DNA of 64,000 nt from Pelomonas sp036401055 (GCA_036401055.1 DASWWC010000109.1:23938-87937), one strand, 5' to 3'; positions 8,421 through 17,291 are shown, numbered from the stretch's first letter. Numbers and translations: made by a program. The notes: generated by a model not told the origin, from the letters alone.

Positions 8421-10691
8421 ATGAAGTTCACTGACGGACAGTGGATGCTTCAGCCGGGCGTCGCCGCGCACTACGCGGCCGAGGCCTATGCCGTTGAAGT
8501 CCACGCAGACCGCCTGGTCGTGCTTGCCACGACCCGCCCCATCAAGCACCGCGGCGACACGCTGCAAGGCCCTACGCTGACCGTGACGCTGACCTCGCCC
8601 GCGAGCGGCGTCGTGCGCGTCAGCGTGGAGCACTACAGCGCGTCGCAAGCGCCGCGCCTGCACGTGCCCATGCCGGGCGCCGACCATCCGGCCGTGCAGA
8701 CGGCCCAGACCGACACGCACGCCACGCTGACCTCCGGCCCCCTCACGGTCGAGGTGAAGAAGGGCGAGGGCTGGAGCCTGGTGTTCCGCGAGGGCGGCCG
8801 CGTGCTGACCAAGAGCGACTGGCGCAGCCTGGGCTACATCCAATGGGGCGCCAAGGGCAACCATGTGCACGAGCAGCTGACGCTGGCCGTCGGCGAGAAC
8901 GTCTACGGCCTGGGCGAGCGCTTCACGCCGTGGGTCAAGAACGGCCAGATCGTCGAGAACAGCAACCGCGACGGCGGCACGGCCTGCGAGCAGGCCTACA
9001 AGAGCGTGCCCTTCTACATGACCAGCAAGGGCTACGGCGTGCTGGTCAACGAGGCCGGACCGGTGTCCTTCGAGGTCGGCTCGGAGAAGGTCGCGCGCGT
9101 GCAGTTCAGCCGCGAGGGCGAGAGCCTGGACTACTGCATCGTTGCCGGCCCCACGCCCAAGGACGTCGTGCGCCGCCTGACAGCGTTGACAGGCCGCTCG
9201 CCGCTGCCGCCGGCCTGGAGCTTCGGCCTGTGGCTGACCACCTCGTTCACGACCCAGTACGACGAGGCCACGGCCACCCACTTCATCGACGAGATGGCGC
9301 GCCGCGAGCTGCCGCTGTCGGTGTTCCACTTCGACTGCTTCTGGATGCGAGAGTTCCAGTGGTGCGACTTCGAGTGGGACCGCCGCGGCTTCCCCGAGCC
9401 CGAGGCCATGCTGAAGCGCCTGCACGCCAAGGGTCTGAAGATCAGTTTGTGGATCAACCCCTACGTCGCGCAGCGCTCACCGCTGTTCGCCGAAGGCGTG
9501 AAGCACGGCTACTTCATCAAGAGGACCAACGGTCTGACCTTCCAGACCGACCAGTGGCAGCCCGGCATGGCCATCGTGGACTTCACGAACCCGGCCGCCA
9601 AGGCCTGGTACCAGGGCCACCTGCGCCGCCTGCTGGCCATGGGCGCGGACTGCTTCAAGACCGACTTCGGCGAGCGCATCCCCAGCGAGGGCGTGAGCTA
9701 CTTTGACGGCTCCGATCCCGTGGAGATGCACAACCTCTACGCGCTGCAATACAACCAGGCCGTGTTCGAGCTGCTGCAGGAGGCGCAGGGCGACGACGCC
9801 ATCGTGTTCGCGCGCTCGACCTATGCGTCGGGCCAGCGCTTCCCGGTGCACTGGGGCGGCGACTGCTGGAGCAACTTCGAGTCCATGGCCGAGAGCCTGC
9901 GCGGTGGTCTGTCGCTGACGAGCTGCGGCTTTGCGTTCTGGAGCCACGACATCGGCGGCTTCGAGGGCAACCCGCCGCCGGCCGTCTACAAGCGCTGGAT
10001 CCAGTTCGGCCTGATGTCCTCGCACAGCCGCCTGCACGGCAGCAGCTTCTACCGCGTGCCCTGGCTGGTGGACGAGGAGAGCTGCGACGTGCTGCGCGTC
10101 TTCACGCGACTCAAGCACCAGCTCATGCCCTACCTCTATGCCAAGGCCGTGGAGGCGACCGCAACGGGCGTGCCGCTGATGCGCTCCATGCTGATGGAGC
10201 ATCCGCAGGACCCGGCCTGCGCGCCGCTGGACCGGCAATACCAGCTGGGTGAGTCGCTGCTGGTCGCGCCGGTGTTCACCGAGGACGGCGAGGTGGACTT
10301 CTATTTGCCTGAAGGCACGTGGACCCACCTGCTGAACGGCGAGAAGAAGCAGGGTGGCCGCTGGCACCGTGAGCGGCATGGCTTCCTGTCCATGCCGCTG
10401 TACGCGGCGCCGGGCAGCGTCATCGCCTGGGGCGCTGAGACCGAGCGGCCGGACTACGACTACGCCCGCGGCACCGTGCTGCGCGTGTTCGAACTGGCCG
10501 ACGGTGCGAGCGCGGCCTTCGAGGTCGCCGCGCCCAGCGGCGGCTTCGCGGCCCGCGGTCGCGTCGAGCGGCAGGGCTCGGCCTATGTCGCCACCGTCAC
10601 CGACGGCGCGCTGCGCGACTGGTGCCTGGAGGTCGACGGCCGGCGCAGCCCGGCCCAGGCCGAAGGGCCGGAGCTGCGCTGGAGCGCCTGA
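8421..10691 (+). CDS. yicI: GH31 alpha-xylosidase (YicI-like)
   Basis: Expected to remove alpha-1,6-xylose from xyloglucan oligosaccharides such as isoprimeverose. The 756-residue protein aligns in order with E. coli YicI: an N-terminal beta-sandwich, then the (beta/alpha)8 barrel with the nucleophile in CFKTDFGERIP (D415) and the acid/base in VHWGGDCWSNF (D481), then C-terminal beta domains. These positions are almost identical to D416 and D482 of YicI. No signal peptide is visible, so it should act in the cytoplasm after oligosaccharide import. Context (xylAB, GH9, MFS) supports xyloglucan. Other GH31 activities such as alpha-glucosidase are less likely. Confidence 0.93.
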   Translation: MKFTDGQWMLQPGVAAHYAAEAYAVEVHADRLVVLATTRPIKHRGDTLQGPTLTVTLTSPASGVVRVSVEHYSASQAPRLHVPMPGADHPAVQTAQTDTHATLTSGPLTVEVKKGEGWSLVFREGGRVLTKSDWRSLGYIQWGAKGNHVHEQLTLAVGENVYGLGERFTPWVKNGQIVENSNRDGGTACEQAYKSVPFYMTSKGYGVLVNEAGPVSFEVGSEKVARVQFSREGESLDYCIVAGPTPKDVVRRLTALTGRSPLPPAWSFGLWLTTSFTTQYDEATATHFIDEMARRELPLSVFHFDCFWMREFQWCDFEWDRRGFPEPEAMLKRLHAKGLKISLWINPYVAQRSPLFAEGVKHGYFIKRTNGLTFQTDQWQPGMAIVDFTNPAAKAWYQGHLRRLLAMGADCFKTDFGERIPSEGVSYFDGSDPVEMHNLYALQYNQAVFELLQEAQGDDAIVFARSTYASGQRFPVHWGGDCWSNFESMAESLRGGLSLTSCGFAFWSHDIGGFEGNPPPAVYKRWIQFGLMSSHSRLHGSSFYRVPWLVDEESCDVLRVFTRLKHQLMPYLYAKAVEATATGVPLMRSMLMEHPQDPACAPLDRQYQLGESLLVAPVFTEDGEVDFYLPEGTWTHLLNGEKKQGGRWHRERHGFLSMPLYAAPGSVIAWGAETERPDYDYARGTVLRVFELADGASAAFEVAAPSGGFAARGRVERQGSAYVATVTDGALRDWCLEVDGRRSPAQAEGPELRWSA

Positions 10692-10700
10692 AGCCGCCAG

Positions 10701-10735
10701 GCCGCCGCAGCCCTCCCCGGGAGGGCGGCGGCGGC
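10701..10735 (+). terminator. GC-rich stem-loop after the GH31 gene
   Basis: A long stem with single-base bulges (core GCCCTC 10710-10715 with GAGGGC 10721-10726, extended outwards by GCCGCCGC with GGCGGCGGC) begins nine bases after the GH31 stop. No T-tract follows, so termination is uncertain. It separates GH31 from the GH9 promoter region. Confidence 0.4.
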
Positions 10736-10771
10736 CCCATCGACTGAGCAACGACCCCAATGTCGGGCCGT

Positions 10772-10785
10772 TGACAACGTTGTCA
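10772..10785. promoter_or_regulatory. LacI-type operator palindrome upstream of GH9
   Basis: TGACAACGTTGTCA is a perfect 14-base palindrome with the central CG typical of LacI-family operators. It lies 13 bases before the GH9 start codon. It differs from the palindrome controlling the beta-glucan locus, so it probably belongs to another regulator outside this window. Confidence 0.6.
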
Positions 10786-10798
10786 TAATCCCGCCGCC

Positions 10799-12550
10799 AT
10801 GAACACCACCCCCTCGCCGCGCCGTGCGGCCTCCCGTCTCTCCGTGCTGCTGTCGGCAGGCCTGCTGGCCATGGCCGCGGGCGGTGCGGCCCAGGCACAG
10901 GACGTCGCCGTCAACCAGGTCGGCTTCCTGCCCGGGGCCGCCAAATGGGCGGCGCTGCCCGGTGCGGCCGGCGACGAGTTCCGCGTCGTGCGCGCGGGCA
11001 GCAACGAGGTCGTGCTGCGTGGCCGTCTGGGCGCAACCCGTACCTGGGCGCCCGCCGGCCAGGCCGTGCGGCTGGCCGACTTCTCGGCGCTGAAGGAGCC
11101 GGGCGACTACGAGCTGCGTGCCGACGGCGTCGCCGCGTCGCCGCGCATCCGCGTGGCCGTCGACGCCAACGCGGCACTGACGGCCGCCAGCCTCAAGGCC
11201 TTCTACTTCAACCGCGCCGGCACCGCGCTGGAGGCCCGCCACGCCGGCCCCTGGGCGCGGCCGGCCGGCCACCCCGACACCGAGGTGCGCATCCACGCCT
11301 CGGCCGCCAGCGACAAGCGGCCCGAAGGCTCGCGCATCTCGTCGCCCAAGGGCTGGTACGACGCGGGCGACTACAACAAGTACATCGTCAACTCCGGCAT
11401 CACCGTCTACACGTTGCTGGCCGCCTACGAGCAGTTTCCGGCGCTGTTCAAGGCGCAGACGCTGAACATCCCCGAGAGCGGCAACGACCTGCCCGACGTG
11501 CTGGACGAGGTGCTGTGGAACCTCGAATGGATGCTGACCATGCAGGACCCCGCCGACGGCGGCGTCTATCACAAGCTCACCAACAAGGGCTTCGACGGCA
11601 ACGTCATGCCGCATGAGGCCAAGGGCGAGCGCTACGTCGTCGCCAAGGGCACGGCGGCCACGCTGGATTTCGCCGCCGTGATGGCCCATGCCAGCCGCGT
11701 CTTCAAGCCCTTCGAGGCGCAGCGGCCGGGGCTGTCGGCCCGCCTGCGTGACGCTGCCGTCGCCGCCTGGCGTTGGTCCCGCGCGAACCCGCAAGTCACC
11801 TACAAAAACCCGCCCGACGTGCGCACCGGCGAATATGGCGACACCCGGCTGGACGACGAGTTCGCCTGGGCCGCCGCCGAGCTGTACCTGACCACCGGCG
11901 AGATGGCCTACCGCGACGCGCTGGCGCTGGACCGGCACACGGTGCGCGTGCCCGGCTGGGGCGACGTGATGGGCCTGGCGTGGGTGAGCCTGGCGCAGAA
12001 CCGCGACAAGCTCACCCAGGCCGAAGCCGAGCTGGTGACCCGGCGCGTGCGCGCCTTCGGCGACGAGCTGGCGACGCTGTGGCGCGACTCCGCCTACCGG
12101 CTGACGATGGAGTCCGCCAACGACTACGTCTGGGGCAGCAACGCTCACGCGCTGAACCAGGCGCTGATGCTGATCCAGGCCTACCGCGTCGGCAGCGACC
12201 GCGCGCAGCTGGACGCCGCGCAGTCCGTGCTGGACTACGTGCTGGGCCGCAACCCACTGGGCATCAGCTACGTGACCGGCTTTGGCCAGCGCTCGCCGCT
12301 GCACCCGCACCACCGCCCGTCCGAGGCCGACGGCGTTGAGGCGCCGGTGCCCGGCTTCATCGTCGGCGGCCCCAACCCAGGCCAGCAGGACCAGAAGAAC
12401 TGCCCGGTGCGCTACCCATCCGCGCTGCCGGCGCTGTCCTATATCGACCATGGCTGCAGCTACGCTGCCAACGAGGTCGCCATCAACTGGAATGCGCCGC
12501 TGGTCTACGTGGCCGCGGCACTGCAGGCCCTCACGCCTTCCGCTCGCTGA
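10799..12550 (+). CDS. GH9 endoglucanase with N-terminal Ig-like domain
   Basis: Secreted beta-1,4-glucanase, probably cutting the xyloglucan or cellulose-like backbone. The 583 residues contain a signal peptide ending at about residue 34 (GGAAQAQ), a CelD-type immunoglobulin-like domain (about 36-122) and the alpha6/alpha6 GH9 barrel. Catalytic features are SSPKGWYDAGDYNKYIVNSG with D188 and D191 (nucleophilic-water aspartates), the HPHHR loop, and the C-terminal acid E559 in ANEVAINWNAPLVY. The MFS transporter follows after 26 bp. GH9 enzymes occur in characterised xyloglucan loci, which fits the alpha-xylosidase and xylose genes alongside. Direct cellulase activity is the alternative. Confidence 0.9.
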   Translation: MNTTPSPRRAASRLSVLLSAGLLAMAAGGAAQAQDVAVNQVGFLPGAAKWAALPGAAGDEFRVVRAGSNEVVLRGRLGATRTWAPAGQAVRLADFSALKEPGDYELRADGVAASPRIRVAVDANAALTAASLKAFYFNRAGTALEARHAGPWARPAGHPDTEVRIHASAASDKRPEGSRISSPKGWYDAGDYNKYIVNSGITVYTLLAAYEQFPALFKAQTLNIPESGNDLPDVLDEVLWNLEWMLTMQDPADGGVYHKLTNKGFDGNVMPHEAKGERYVVAKGTAATLDFAAVMAHASRVFKPFEAQRPGLSARLRDAAVAAWRWSRANPQVTYKNPPDVRTGEYGDTRLDDEFAWAAAELYLTTGEMAYRDALALDRHTVRVPGWGDVMGLAWVSLAQNRDKLTQAEAELVTRRVRAFGDELATLWRDSAYRLTMESANDYVWGSNAHALNQALMLIQAYRVGSDRAQLDAAQSVLDYVLGRNPLGISYVTGFGQRSPLHPHHRPSEADGVEAPVPGFIVGGPNPGQQDQKNCPVRYPSALPALSYIDHGCSYAANEVAINWNAPLVYVAAALQALTPSAR

Positions 12551-12576
12551 TCGTCATAAAACAAAACGGAGACTGC

Positions 12577-13878
12577 ATGTCCTCGACGACTCGCCACCCG
12601 CTGGTCTGGGTGCCTTCGCTGTACCTGGCCATGGGCCTGCCCAACGTGATGGTGGGCGTGGTCGCCGCCATCATCTACAAGAACCTGGGCGTGCCCAACG
12701 AGGACATCGCGCTGTACACCTCGCAGATGTACTTGCCCTGGGTGCTGAAGCCGCTGTGGGCGCCGCTGCTGGAGACCTACCGCAGCAAGCGCTTCTGGGT
12801 CATCAGCATGGAGTTCACGATGGCCGCGGCGCTGGCGCTGGTGGCGCTGGTGCTGCCGCTGGAGGGCTTCTTCAAGCTGTCGCTGGCGTTCTTCTGGCTC
12901 GTGGGCTTCGCGTCCGCCACGCAGGACACCTGCGCCGACGGCGTCTTCATGACCACCGTCAGCAAGACCGACCAGGCGCGCTACGCCGGCCTGCAGGGCA
13001 TGTGCTGGAACCTCGGCGCCGTCGTGGCCTCGGGCCTGTTCGTGTCGCTGACCGGCTACCTGCACAACCACCATGGCATGAGCTGGGTGCAGTGCTGGAT
13101 GGTGGTCGTGTCGCTGGCGGCGGCGGCGATGGCCGTGTTCGGCGTCTACCACCTGCGCGTGCTGCCGCCGGGCTCGCCGTCGCACCTGCACGGCCAGGGC
13201 TTTGCGGGCGGCATGAAGTCCACCGCCGAGGCCTGGGTTACCTTCTTCCAGAAGCCGCAGATCTGGATGATGCTGGCCGTCATCTTCTTCTACCGCTTCG
13301 GCGAGGGCTTCATCGAGAAGTTCGGCCCGCTGTTCCTGCTGGATGCACGCGAGGTCGGCGGCCTGGGCCTGGACAACGAAGCGCTGGGCCACATCAACGG
13401 CACGGTCGGCACGCTGACCTTCATCGCCGGCGCCTTCCTGGGTGGCTTCCTGGTGGCGCGTCGTACCTTGCCGCGCAGCTTCTTCACGCTGGCACTGATC
13501 CTGAACGTGCCGCACCTGACCTACTTCTACCTGGCCGAGACGATGCCGACCGACACGGTCACCATCGCCGTCATCGTCGCCATTGAGAAGTTCGGCTTCG
13601 GCATGGGCTCGGTGGGCCACATGCTGTACATGATGCAGCAGATCGCCCCCGGGCCCTTCCGCATGGCCCACTACGCGATGGCCACCGGCGTCATGGCGCT
13701 GACCAAGTGGGGCACCGGCAGCGTCAGCGGCCTGCTGTGGAACTACGTGAGCCACGACTACCTGCACTTCTTTGGCTGGGTGCTGGTGTTCTCGGTGCCG
13801 CCGGTCATCCTGGCCTGGCTGGCGCCGTTCCCGCACGACAGTAAGGACGAGCCCGCAGAAGCCGTGACGGGCCACTGA
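12577..13878 (+). CDS. MFS transporter, AmpG-like, probable oligosaccharide importer
   Basis: Inner-membrane protein of 433 residues with about twelve hydrophobic segments and the AmpG/SLC33-like opening LYLAMGLPNVMVGVVAAIIYK and LPWVLKPLWAPLLE. Proteins of this group lie next to TonB receptors and glycosidases in Proteobacteria and carry oligosaccharides from periplasm to cytoplasm. Here it would deliver oligosaccharides to the cytoplasmic GH31 alpha-xylosidase. A clear ribosome site (ACGGAGAC) precedes the ATG. It lies in an operon with GH9 (26 bp) and GH27 (27 bp). The substrate is inferred from context only. Confidence 0.85.
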   Translation: MSSTTRHPLVWVPSLYLAMGLPNVMVGVVAAIIYKNLGVPNEDIALYTSQMYLPWVLKPLWAPLLETYRSKRFWVISMEFTMAAALALVALVLPLEGFFKLSLAFFWLVGFASATQDTCADGVFMTTVSKTDQARYAGLQGMCWNLGAVVASGLFVSLTGYLHNHHGMSWVQCWMVVVSLAAAAMAVFGVYHLRVLPPGSPSHLHGQGFAGGMKSTAEAWVTFFQKPQIWMMLAVIFFYRFGEGFIEKFGPLFLLDAREVGGLGLDNEALGHINGTVGTLTFIAGAFLGGFLVARRTLPRSFFTLALILNVPHLTYFYLAETMPTDTVTIAVIVAIEKFGFGMGSVGHMLYMMQQIAPGPFRMAHYAMATGVMALTKWGTGSVSGLLWNYVSHDYLHFFGWVLVFSVPPVILAWLAPFPHDSKDEPAEAVTGH

Positions 13879-13905
13879 CAACACCAAAGACCGGAGACAA
13901 GCACC

Positions 13906-15126
13906 ATGAAGACGACGCTGTGGCGCCTGGGCGCCCTGATGCTGATGCCCATGCTGGCCGCGCTGCCCGCACAGGCACAGCAGCAACACGAATCGCTGAA
14001 GCTGGACGCGCCCAAGCCGGTGCTGCTGCCCACGCCGCCCATGGGCTGGAACTCCTGGAACAAGTTCAAGTGCGACGTCAGCGAGAAGCTGATCCGCGAG
14101 CAGGCCGACGCCATGGTCGCCAGCGGCATGCGCGACGCCGGCTACAAGTACATCGTCATCGACGACTGCTGGCAGAAGAGCCGCGACGCCGACGGCAACA
14201 TCCAGGCCGACCCCGAGCGCTTCCCCAGCGGCATCAAGGCGCTGGCCGACTACGTGCACAGCAAGGGTCTGAAGTTCGGCCTCTACTCCGACGCCGGCGC
14301 GCTGACCTGCGGCGGCCGCCCCGGCAGCGCCGGCCACGAGTTCCAGGACGCGCGCCAGTACGCCAAGTGGGGCGTGGACTGGCTGAAGTACGACTGGTGC
14401 TACACCGGCCCGCGCAACGCCGAGGCCGCCTACACCATCATGGCCAAGGCGCTGCGCGAGTCGGGCCGTGACATCGTGCTGTCCATCTGCGAGTGGGGCA
14501 CGCACCAGCCGCAGCGCTGGGGTCCCGACGTGGGCCACCTGTGGCGCACCACCGGCGACATCTTCGACGCCTGGGAGGGCAAGAAGGACTGGTCCATCGG
14601 CATGACCAACATCCTGGATCTGAACGTCGACAACTGGCGCTACGCAGGCCCCAACCGCTGGCCCGACCCCGACATGCTGGAAGTCGGCAACGGCGGAATG
14701 AGCGTGACCGAGTACGAAAGCCACTTCTCGCTGTGGGCCATGCTGGCCGCGCCGCTCGTGGCCGGCAACGACATGTCCAAGATGGACGCCGACACGCGCC
14801 GCATCCTGACCAACAAGGACGTCATTGACGTGGACCAGGACCCGCTGGGCCAGGCCGCGCGCCGCGTGCGCAAGGACGGCGACCTGGAGGTCTGGGCCCG
14901 CCCGCTGCAGGGTGGCGACACGGCGGTCGTGCTGTTCAACCGCAGCGCCAAGGCCGTCGAGATGTCCGCCGACTGGGCGCTGCTGAACCTGCCCGCTGGC
15001 GCGCGCGTGCAGACGCGCAACCTGTGGACCGGCGAGGTCAGGAAGGGCGTCAAGGACCGCGTGGCCGGCACCGTCGCCTCGCACGGCGTGCTGATGCTGC
15101 GCATCACGCCGGAGCTGGCGCGGTGA
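13906..15126 (+). CDS. GH27 alpha-galactosidase family enzyme
   Basis: Exported clan-D glycosidase of 406 residues with a signal peptide (cleavage near PAQAQ). GH27 hallmarks are PPMGWNSWNKFKCD, IDDCWQ, the nucleophile in DWLKYDWCY (D163), the acid/base D218 in LWRTTGDIFDAW, and PDPDMLEVG. A short C-terminal beta domain follows. It should release terminal alpha-linked galactose; alpha-N-acetylgalactosamine or beta-L-arabinopyranose are family alternatives. Its stop overlaps the next start by 4 bp (GTGA). In a xyloglucan or galactoglucomannan context it would act as a side-chain-trimming enzyme in the periplasm. Confidence 0.92.
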   Translation: MKTTLWRLGALMLMPMLAALPAQAQQQHESLKLDAPKPVLLPTPPMGWNSWNKFKCDVSEKLIREQADAMVASGMRDAGYKYIVIDDCWQKSRDADGNIQADPERFPSGIKALADYVHSKGLKFGLYSDAGALTCGGRPGSAGHEFQDARQYAKWGVDWLKYDWCYTGPRNAEAAYTIMAKALRESGRDIVLSICEWGTHQPQRWGPDVGHLWRTTGDIFDAWEGKKDWSIGMTNILDLNVDNWRYAGPNRWPDPDMLEVGNGGMSVTEYESHFSLWAMLAAPLVAGNDMSKMDADTRRILTNKDVIDVDQDPLGQAARRVRKDGDLEVWARPLQGGDTAVVLFNRSAKAVEMSADWALLNLPAGARVQTRNLWTGEVRKGVKDRVAGTVASHGVLMLRITPELAR

Positions 15127-15839
15127 AGGCGCTTGCCGTGGCGGCCCTGTGCATGGCCGGGGTTGCGCAGGCTGCCTGCGGCCTCGACGCTCTGGGCACC
15201 TCGCGCACGCTGACGCTCAAGCGCGAGGCTGCCGCCTGGGGCACGGCCCAGCATGCCGCGCTGCCCGGGCTGGCGCCCGGTGAGGTGGTGCTGACCTTCG
15301 ACGACGGCCCGCGGCCCGAGTCCACGCCTCTCGTGCTGAAGGCGCTGGCGGACCAGTGCGTGAAGGCCAGCTTCTTCATGAACGGCGAGCCGCTGCGCCA
15401 GCACGCCGCGCTGGCCCGCCAGGTGCGCGATGCCGGTCACACGGTGGGCATGCACGGGTTTAGGCACGAGCACTTCTCGCAGCTGTGGTCGGCCGCGCAG
15501 ATCGCCGACCTGGACGCGATGACCGCCGCCTACCGCGAGGTGCTGGGCATCGAACCGGCGTCGTGGCGCTTCCCTTTCCTGGAAGAGACGCCCGCGATGA
15601 TGGCGGCGCTGCGCGAGCGCGGCGTGACGGTCATGTCCATCGACGCCGGCGCCGAGGACTGGCTGCCCGACCAGACGCCGCAGATGCTGGCGGACAAGCT
15701 GTTAGGTCAGCTGGCCAAGAGCGGCGGCGGCATCGTGCTGCTGCACGATGCGCAGGATCAGACGGCGAGGGCGATGCCCTTTCTGCTGCAGACGCTGAAG
15801 GCGAAGGGCTATCGGGTGGTGCACCTGCGCTGGGACTGA
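15123..15839 (+). CDS. Polysaccharide deacetylase (NodB/CE4-like), exported
   Basis: The start is taken as the GTG at 15123, which overlaps the GH27 stop (GTGA) and directly opens a signal peptide (MKALAVAALCMAGVAQA, ending before ACGL). The 238-residue protein carries the NodB motif LTFDDGP (D60, D61) and the metal-binding histidines in MHGFRHEHF (H111, H115), with LLHDA near the C-terminus. The family removes acetyl groups from sugars or N-acetyl groups from amino sugars with a divalent metal. Translational coupling to the GH27 enzyme suggests removal of acetyl decorations from hemicellulose, but chitin- or peptidoglycan-type substrates remain possible. Confidence 0.88.
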   Translation: MKALAVAALCMAGVAQAACGLDALGTSRTLTLKREAAAWGTAQHAALPGLAPGEVVLTFDDGPRPESTPLVLKALADQCVKASFFMNGEPLRQHAALARQVRDAGHTVGMHGFRHEHFSQLWSAAQIADLDAMTAAYREVLGIEPASWRFPFLEETPAMMAALRERGVTVMSIDAGAEDWLPDQTPQMLADKLLGQLAKSGGGIVLLHDAQDQTARAMPFLLQTLKAKGYRVVHLRWD

Positions 15840-15852
15840 TTCATGTCGACCG

Positions 15853-15876
15853 AGCCCCCGCGCAACGTGGCGGGCT
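15853..15876. terminator. Hairpin between convergent genes
   Basis: AGCCCCCGC at 15853-15861 pairs with GCGGGCT at 15870-15876 with a bulge, in the 44-base gap between the convergent deacetylase and hypothetical genes. There is no clear T-run, so it is a weak bidirectional terminator candidate. Confidence 0.3.
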
Positions 15877-15883
15877 AGGGCAG

Positions 15884-16282
15884 TCAAGGCTCCTGGCTTG
15901 CGACAGGTTGACTCACCATCTGACTCACCATCGGAGCGCAGCCCTTGAACTTGATGACCCGACGTGTGACACGGCGACCTTCACCGCCCAACCCCACCGA
16001 CATCGCTTCACCGTCTGTTGAGAGTCCTGCGGTCCCCTTGCCTGACGTGTCGTAGAACTCCTCAATCTCGACTTCTTCTGCGCTGTCGATCCGCCTGGAG
16101 ATGGCTAGCTCCTGCTCCACCTTGGCCTGTGACATCAACGCTTTGGCCTTGATTTCAGCGCGAACGGATTCTTCCTTGAGCTTCGTAATTGGCGTTGAAC
16201 TGTCGGACTCGGAGATGCCCTCGACAACCTTCTTGATACCAGCGCCAATCAATAGCCCAACCGGGCTTACCAGACCAAGCAT
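15884..16282 (-). CDS. Hypothetical protein with lower GC than its neighbours
   Basis: I do not recognise this 132-residue protein. The ATG at 16282 is preferred over one 63 bases upstream because a near-perfect ribosome site (GGAGGAGG) lies a few bases before it. The protein starts with a short hydrophobic stretch (MLGLVSPVGLLIGAGIKKVV), then a charged region rich in Lys, Glu and Ser (likely helical, about residues 25-70), then a Gly-rich part and RRVTRRVIKFKGC. Codon use is clearly less G/C-rich than the surrounding genes. It lies alone between two convergent or tandem operons. Foreign origin or a phage/mobile remnant is plausible. A small soluble or membrane-anchored protein is all that can be said. 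Confidence 0.6.
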   Translation of the reverse strand: MLGLVSPVGLLIGAGIKKVVEGISESDSSTPITKLKEESVRAEIKAKALMSQAKVEQELAISRRIDSAEEVEIEEFYDTSGKGTAGLSTDGEAMSVGLGGEGRRVTRRVIKFKGCAPMVSQMVSQPVASQEP

Positions 16283-16377
16283 TGGCCTCCTCCGTACAAG
16301 GTGTTTAGGGTGTGCGGAGCCTAGTCTGCCGGGCAAGGATGTCATTGAATGTCTGTGCGCCGAACCAGAAACCTTTC

Positions 16378-16392
16378 ACGCTTGAGAAGCGT
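16378..16392 (-). terminator. Weak hairpin downstream of the AgaR-like gene
   Basis: ACGCTT-GAG-AAGCGT forms a perfect 6-bp stem with a 3-base loop, 36 bases after the stop of the DeoR-family gene. No strong T-run follows on the minus strand. It is offered as a possible end of the amino-sugar operon. Confidence 0.3.
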
Positions 16393-16427
16393 TTGTCGAT
16401 CGCCGCACCCGTTCCGCCTACTGCCCG

Positions 16428-17234
16428 TTAGGCCAACACCACCTCAATCCCCCGCCCCCGCAGCTGATCCACGATGGCCTGATCCGCGCCGCTGTCGGTG
16501 ATCAGCACATCCAGCTGCTCCACCGGCGCGATGACCGACAGGTTGCGCTTCATCAGCTTGGACGCGTCCGCCACGGCCACCACCTGCCGCGAGATCTTCA
16601 TCATCTGGGCGTTGAGCTGCGCCTCCAGCAGGTGGGGCGTCATCAGGCCAATGTCGGGGTCCAGGCTGTCGACGCCCAGGAACAGGCGGTCCGCATACAA
16701 GCCCTGCAAGGCAGCCACGGCCTGCGGGCCGGACAGCGAGTAGGAGTTCGGCCGCAGCTGGCCGCCCGGCATGATGAGGTTGACGTGCGGCACGGTCGCC
16801 AGCAGCGCGGCGATGTTCAGCGCGTTGGTGATGACGTTCAGCGACGTCAGCTTCAGGCCGCGGATCTGCTTGGCGATTTCCTCGGTCGTGGAGCCGGAGT
16901 CGAGCAGGATGGTCTCGCCGTCGCGGATCATCTTGGCGGCTTCGGCGGCAATGCGGGCCTTCTGCTCGTGGCGCAGCTTCTGCTTCACGCCGATGGGCAC
17001 TTCCTCGGTGTCGCGCTGGGCCAGCGCGCCGCCGTGGGTGCGCAGCACGGCGCCGGTGGACGCCAGCGCGTTGAGGTCGCTGCGGATGGTGACGACCGAG
17101 GTGTGGAAGCGCTCGGCCAGTTCATCCACCGTGACGCGGCCCTGCGTCTGCACCAGTTCGCGGATCAGCCTGCGCCGCTCGTCGATGAGCAGCGGGCTTT
17201 CGGTTTTCGCGGAAGGTGTGGCAGAGGCGGGCAT
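16428..17234 (-). CDS. agaR: DeoR-family repressor, probable AgaR
   Basis: A 268-residue DeoR-type regulator. The N-terminal winged helix reads RRRLIRELVQTQGRVTVDELAERFHTSVVTIRSDLNAL (residues about 20-58, given here in outline), followed by the DeoR sensor fold with LLDSGSTTEEIAKQI, VITNALNIA, and MPGGQLRPNSYSLSG. The family senses phosphorylated sugars. Placement as the last gene of an operon with AgaS, a BadF-type kinase and a KbaZ homologue identifies it as AgaR-like. TTTCGTTT-type repeats in the operon's promoter region match the kind of sequence AgaR binds. It starts 48 bp after the kinase stop. Confidence 0.87.
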   Translation of the reverse strand: MPASATPSAKTESPLLIDERRRLIRELVQTQGRVTVDELAERFHTSVVTIRSDLNALASTGAVLRTHGGALAQRDTEEVPIGVKQKLRHEQKARIAAEAAKMIRDGETILLDSGSTTEEIAKQIRGLKLTSLNVITNALNIAALLATVPHVNLIMPGGQLRPNSYSLSGPQAVAALQGLYADRLFLGVDSLDPDIGLMTPHLLEAQLNAQMMKISRQVVAVADASKLMKRNLSVIAPVEQLDVLITDSGADQAIVDQLRGRGIEVVLA

Positions 17235-17260
17235 GCAGGATCAAAAGGGCGGGAGGCCGA

Positions 17261-17291
17261 CTTTCGAATGATATCGACGGGCTTACGAAAG
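17261..17291. promoter_or_regulatory. CTTTCG...CGAAAG inverted repeat before the agaR-like gene
   Basis: CTTTCG at 17261-17266 and CGAAAG at 17286-17291 face each other across 19 bases, spanning the kinase stop and the leader of the DeoR gene. The half-sites match the repeat unit seen in the main promoter region, so an internal autoregulatory site is possible. Confidence 0.3.

Noticed and set aside
10771..10789. TTGACA and CATAAT before GH9 as a sigma-70 promoter
   Set aside because: The boxes are only 7 bases apart, far from the required 16-18; the bases are better explained by the LacI-type palindrome.
12505..15084. Long open minus-strand frame antisense to the MFS and GH27 genes
   Set aside because: Same composition artefact of high third-position GC; the plus-strand genes have intact catalytic and membrane features.
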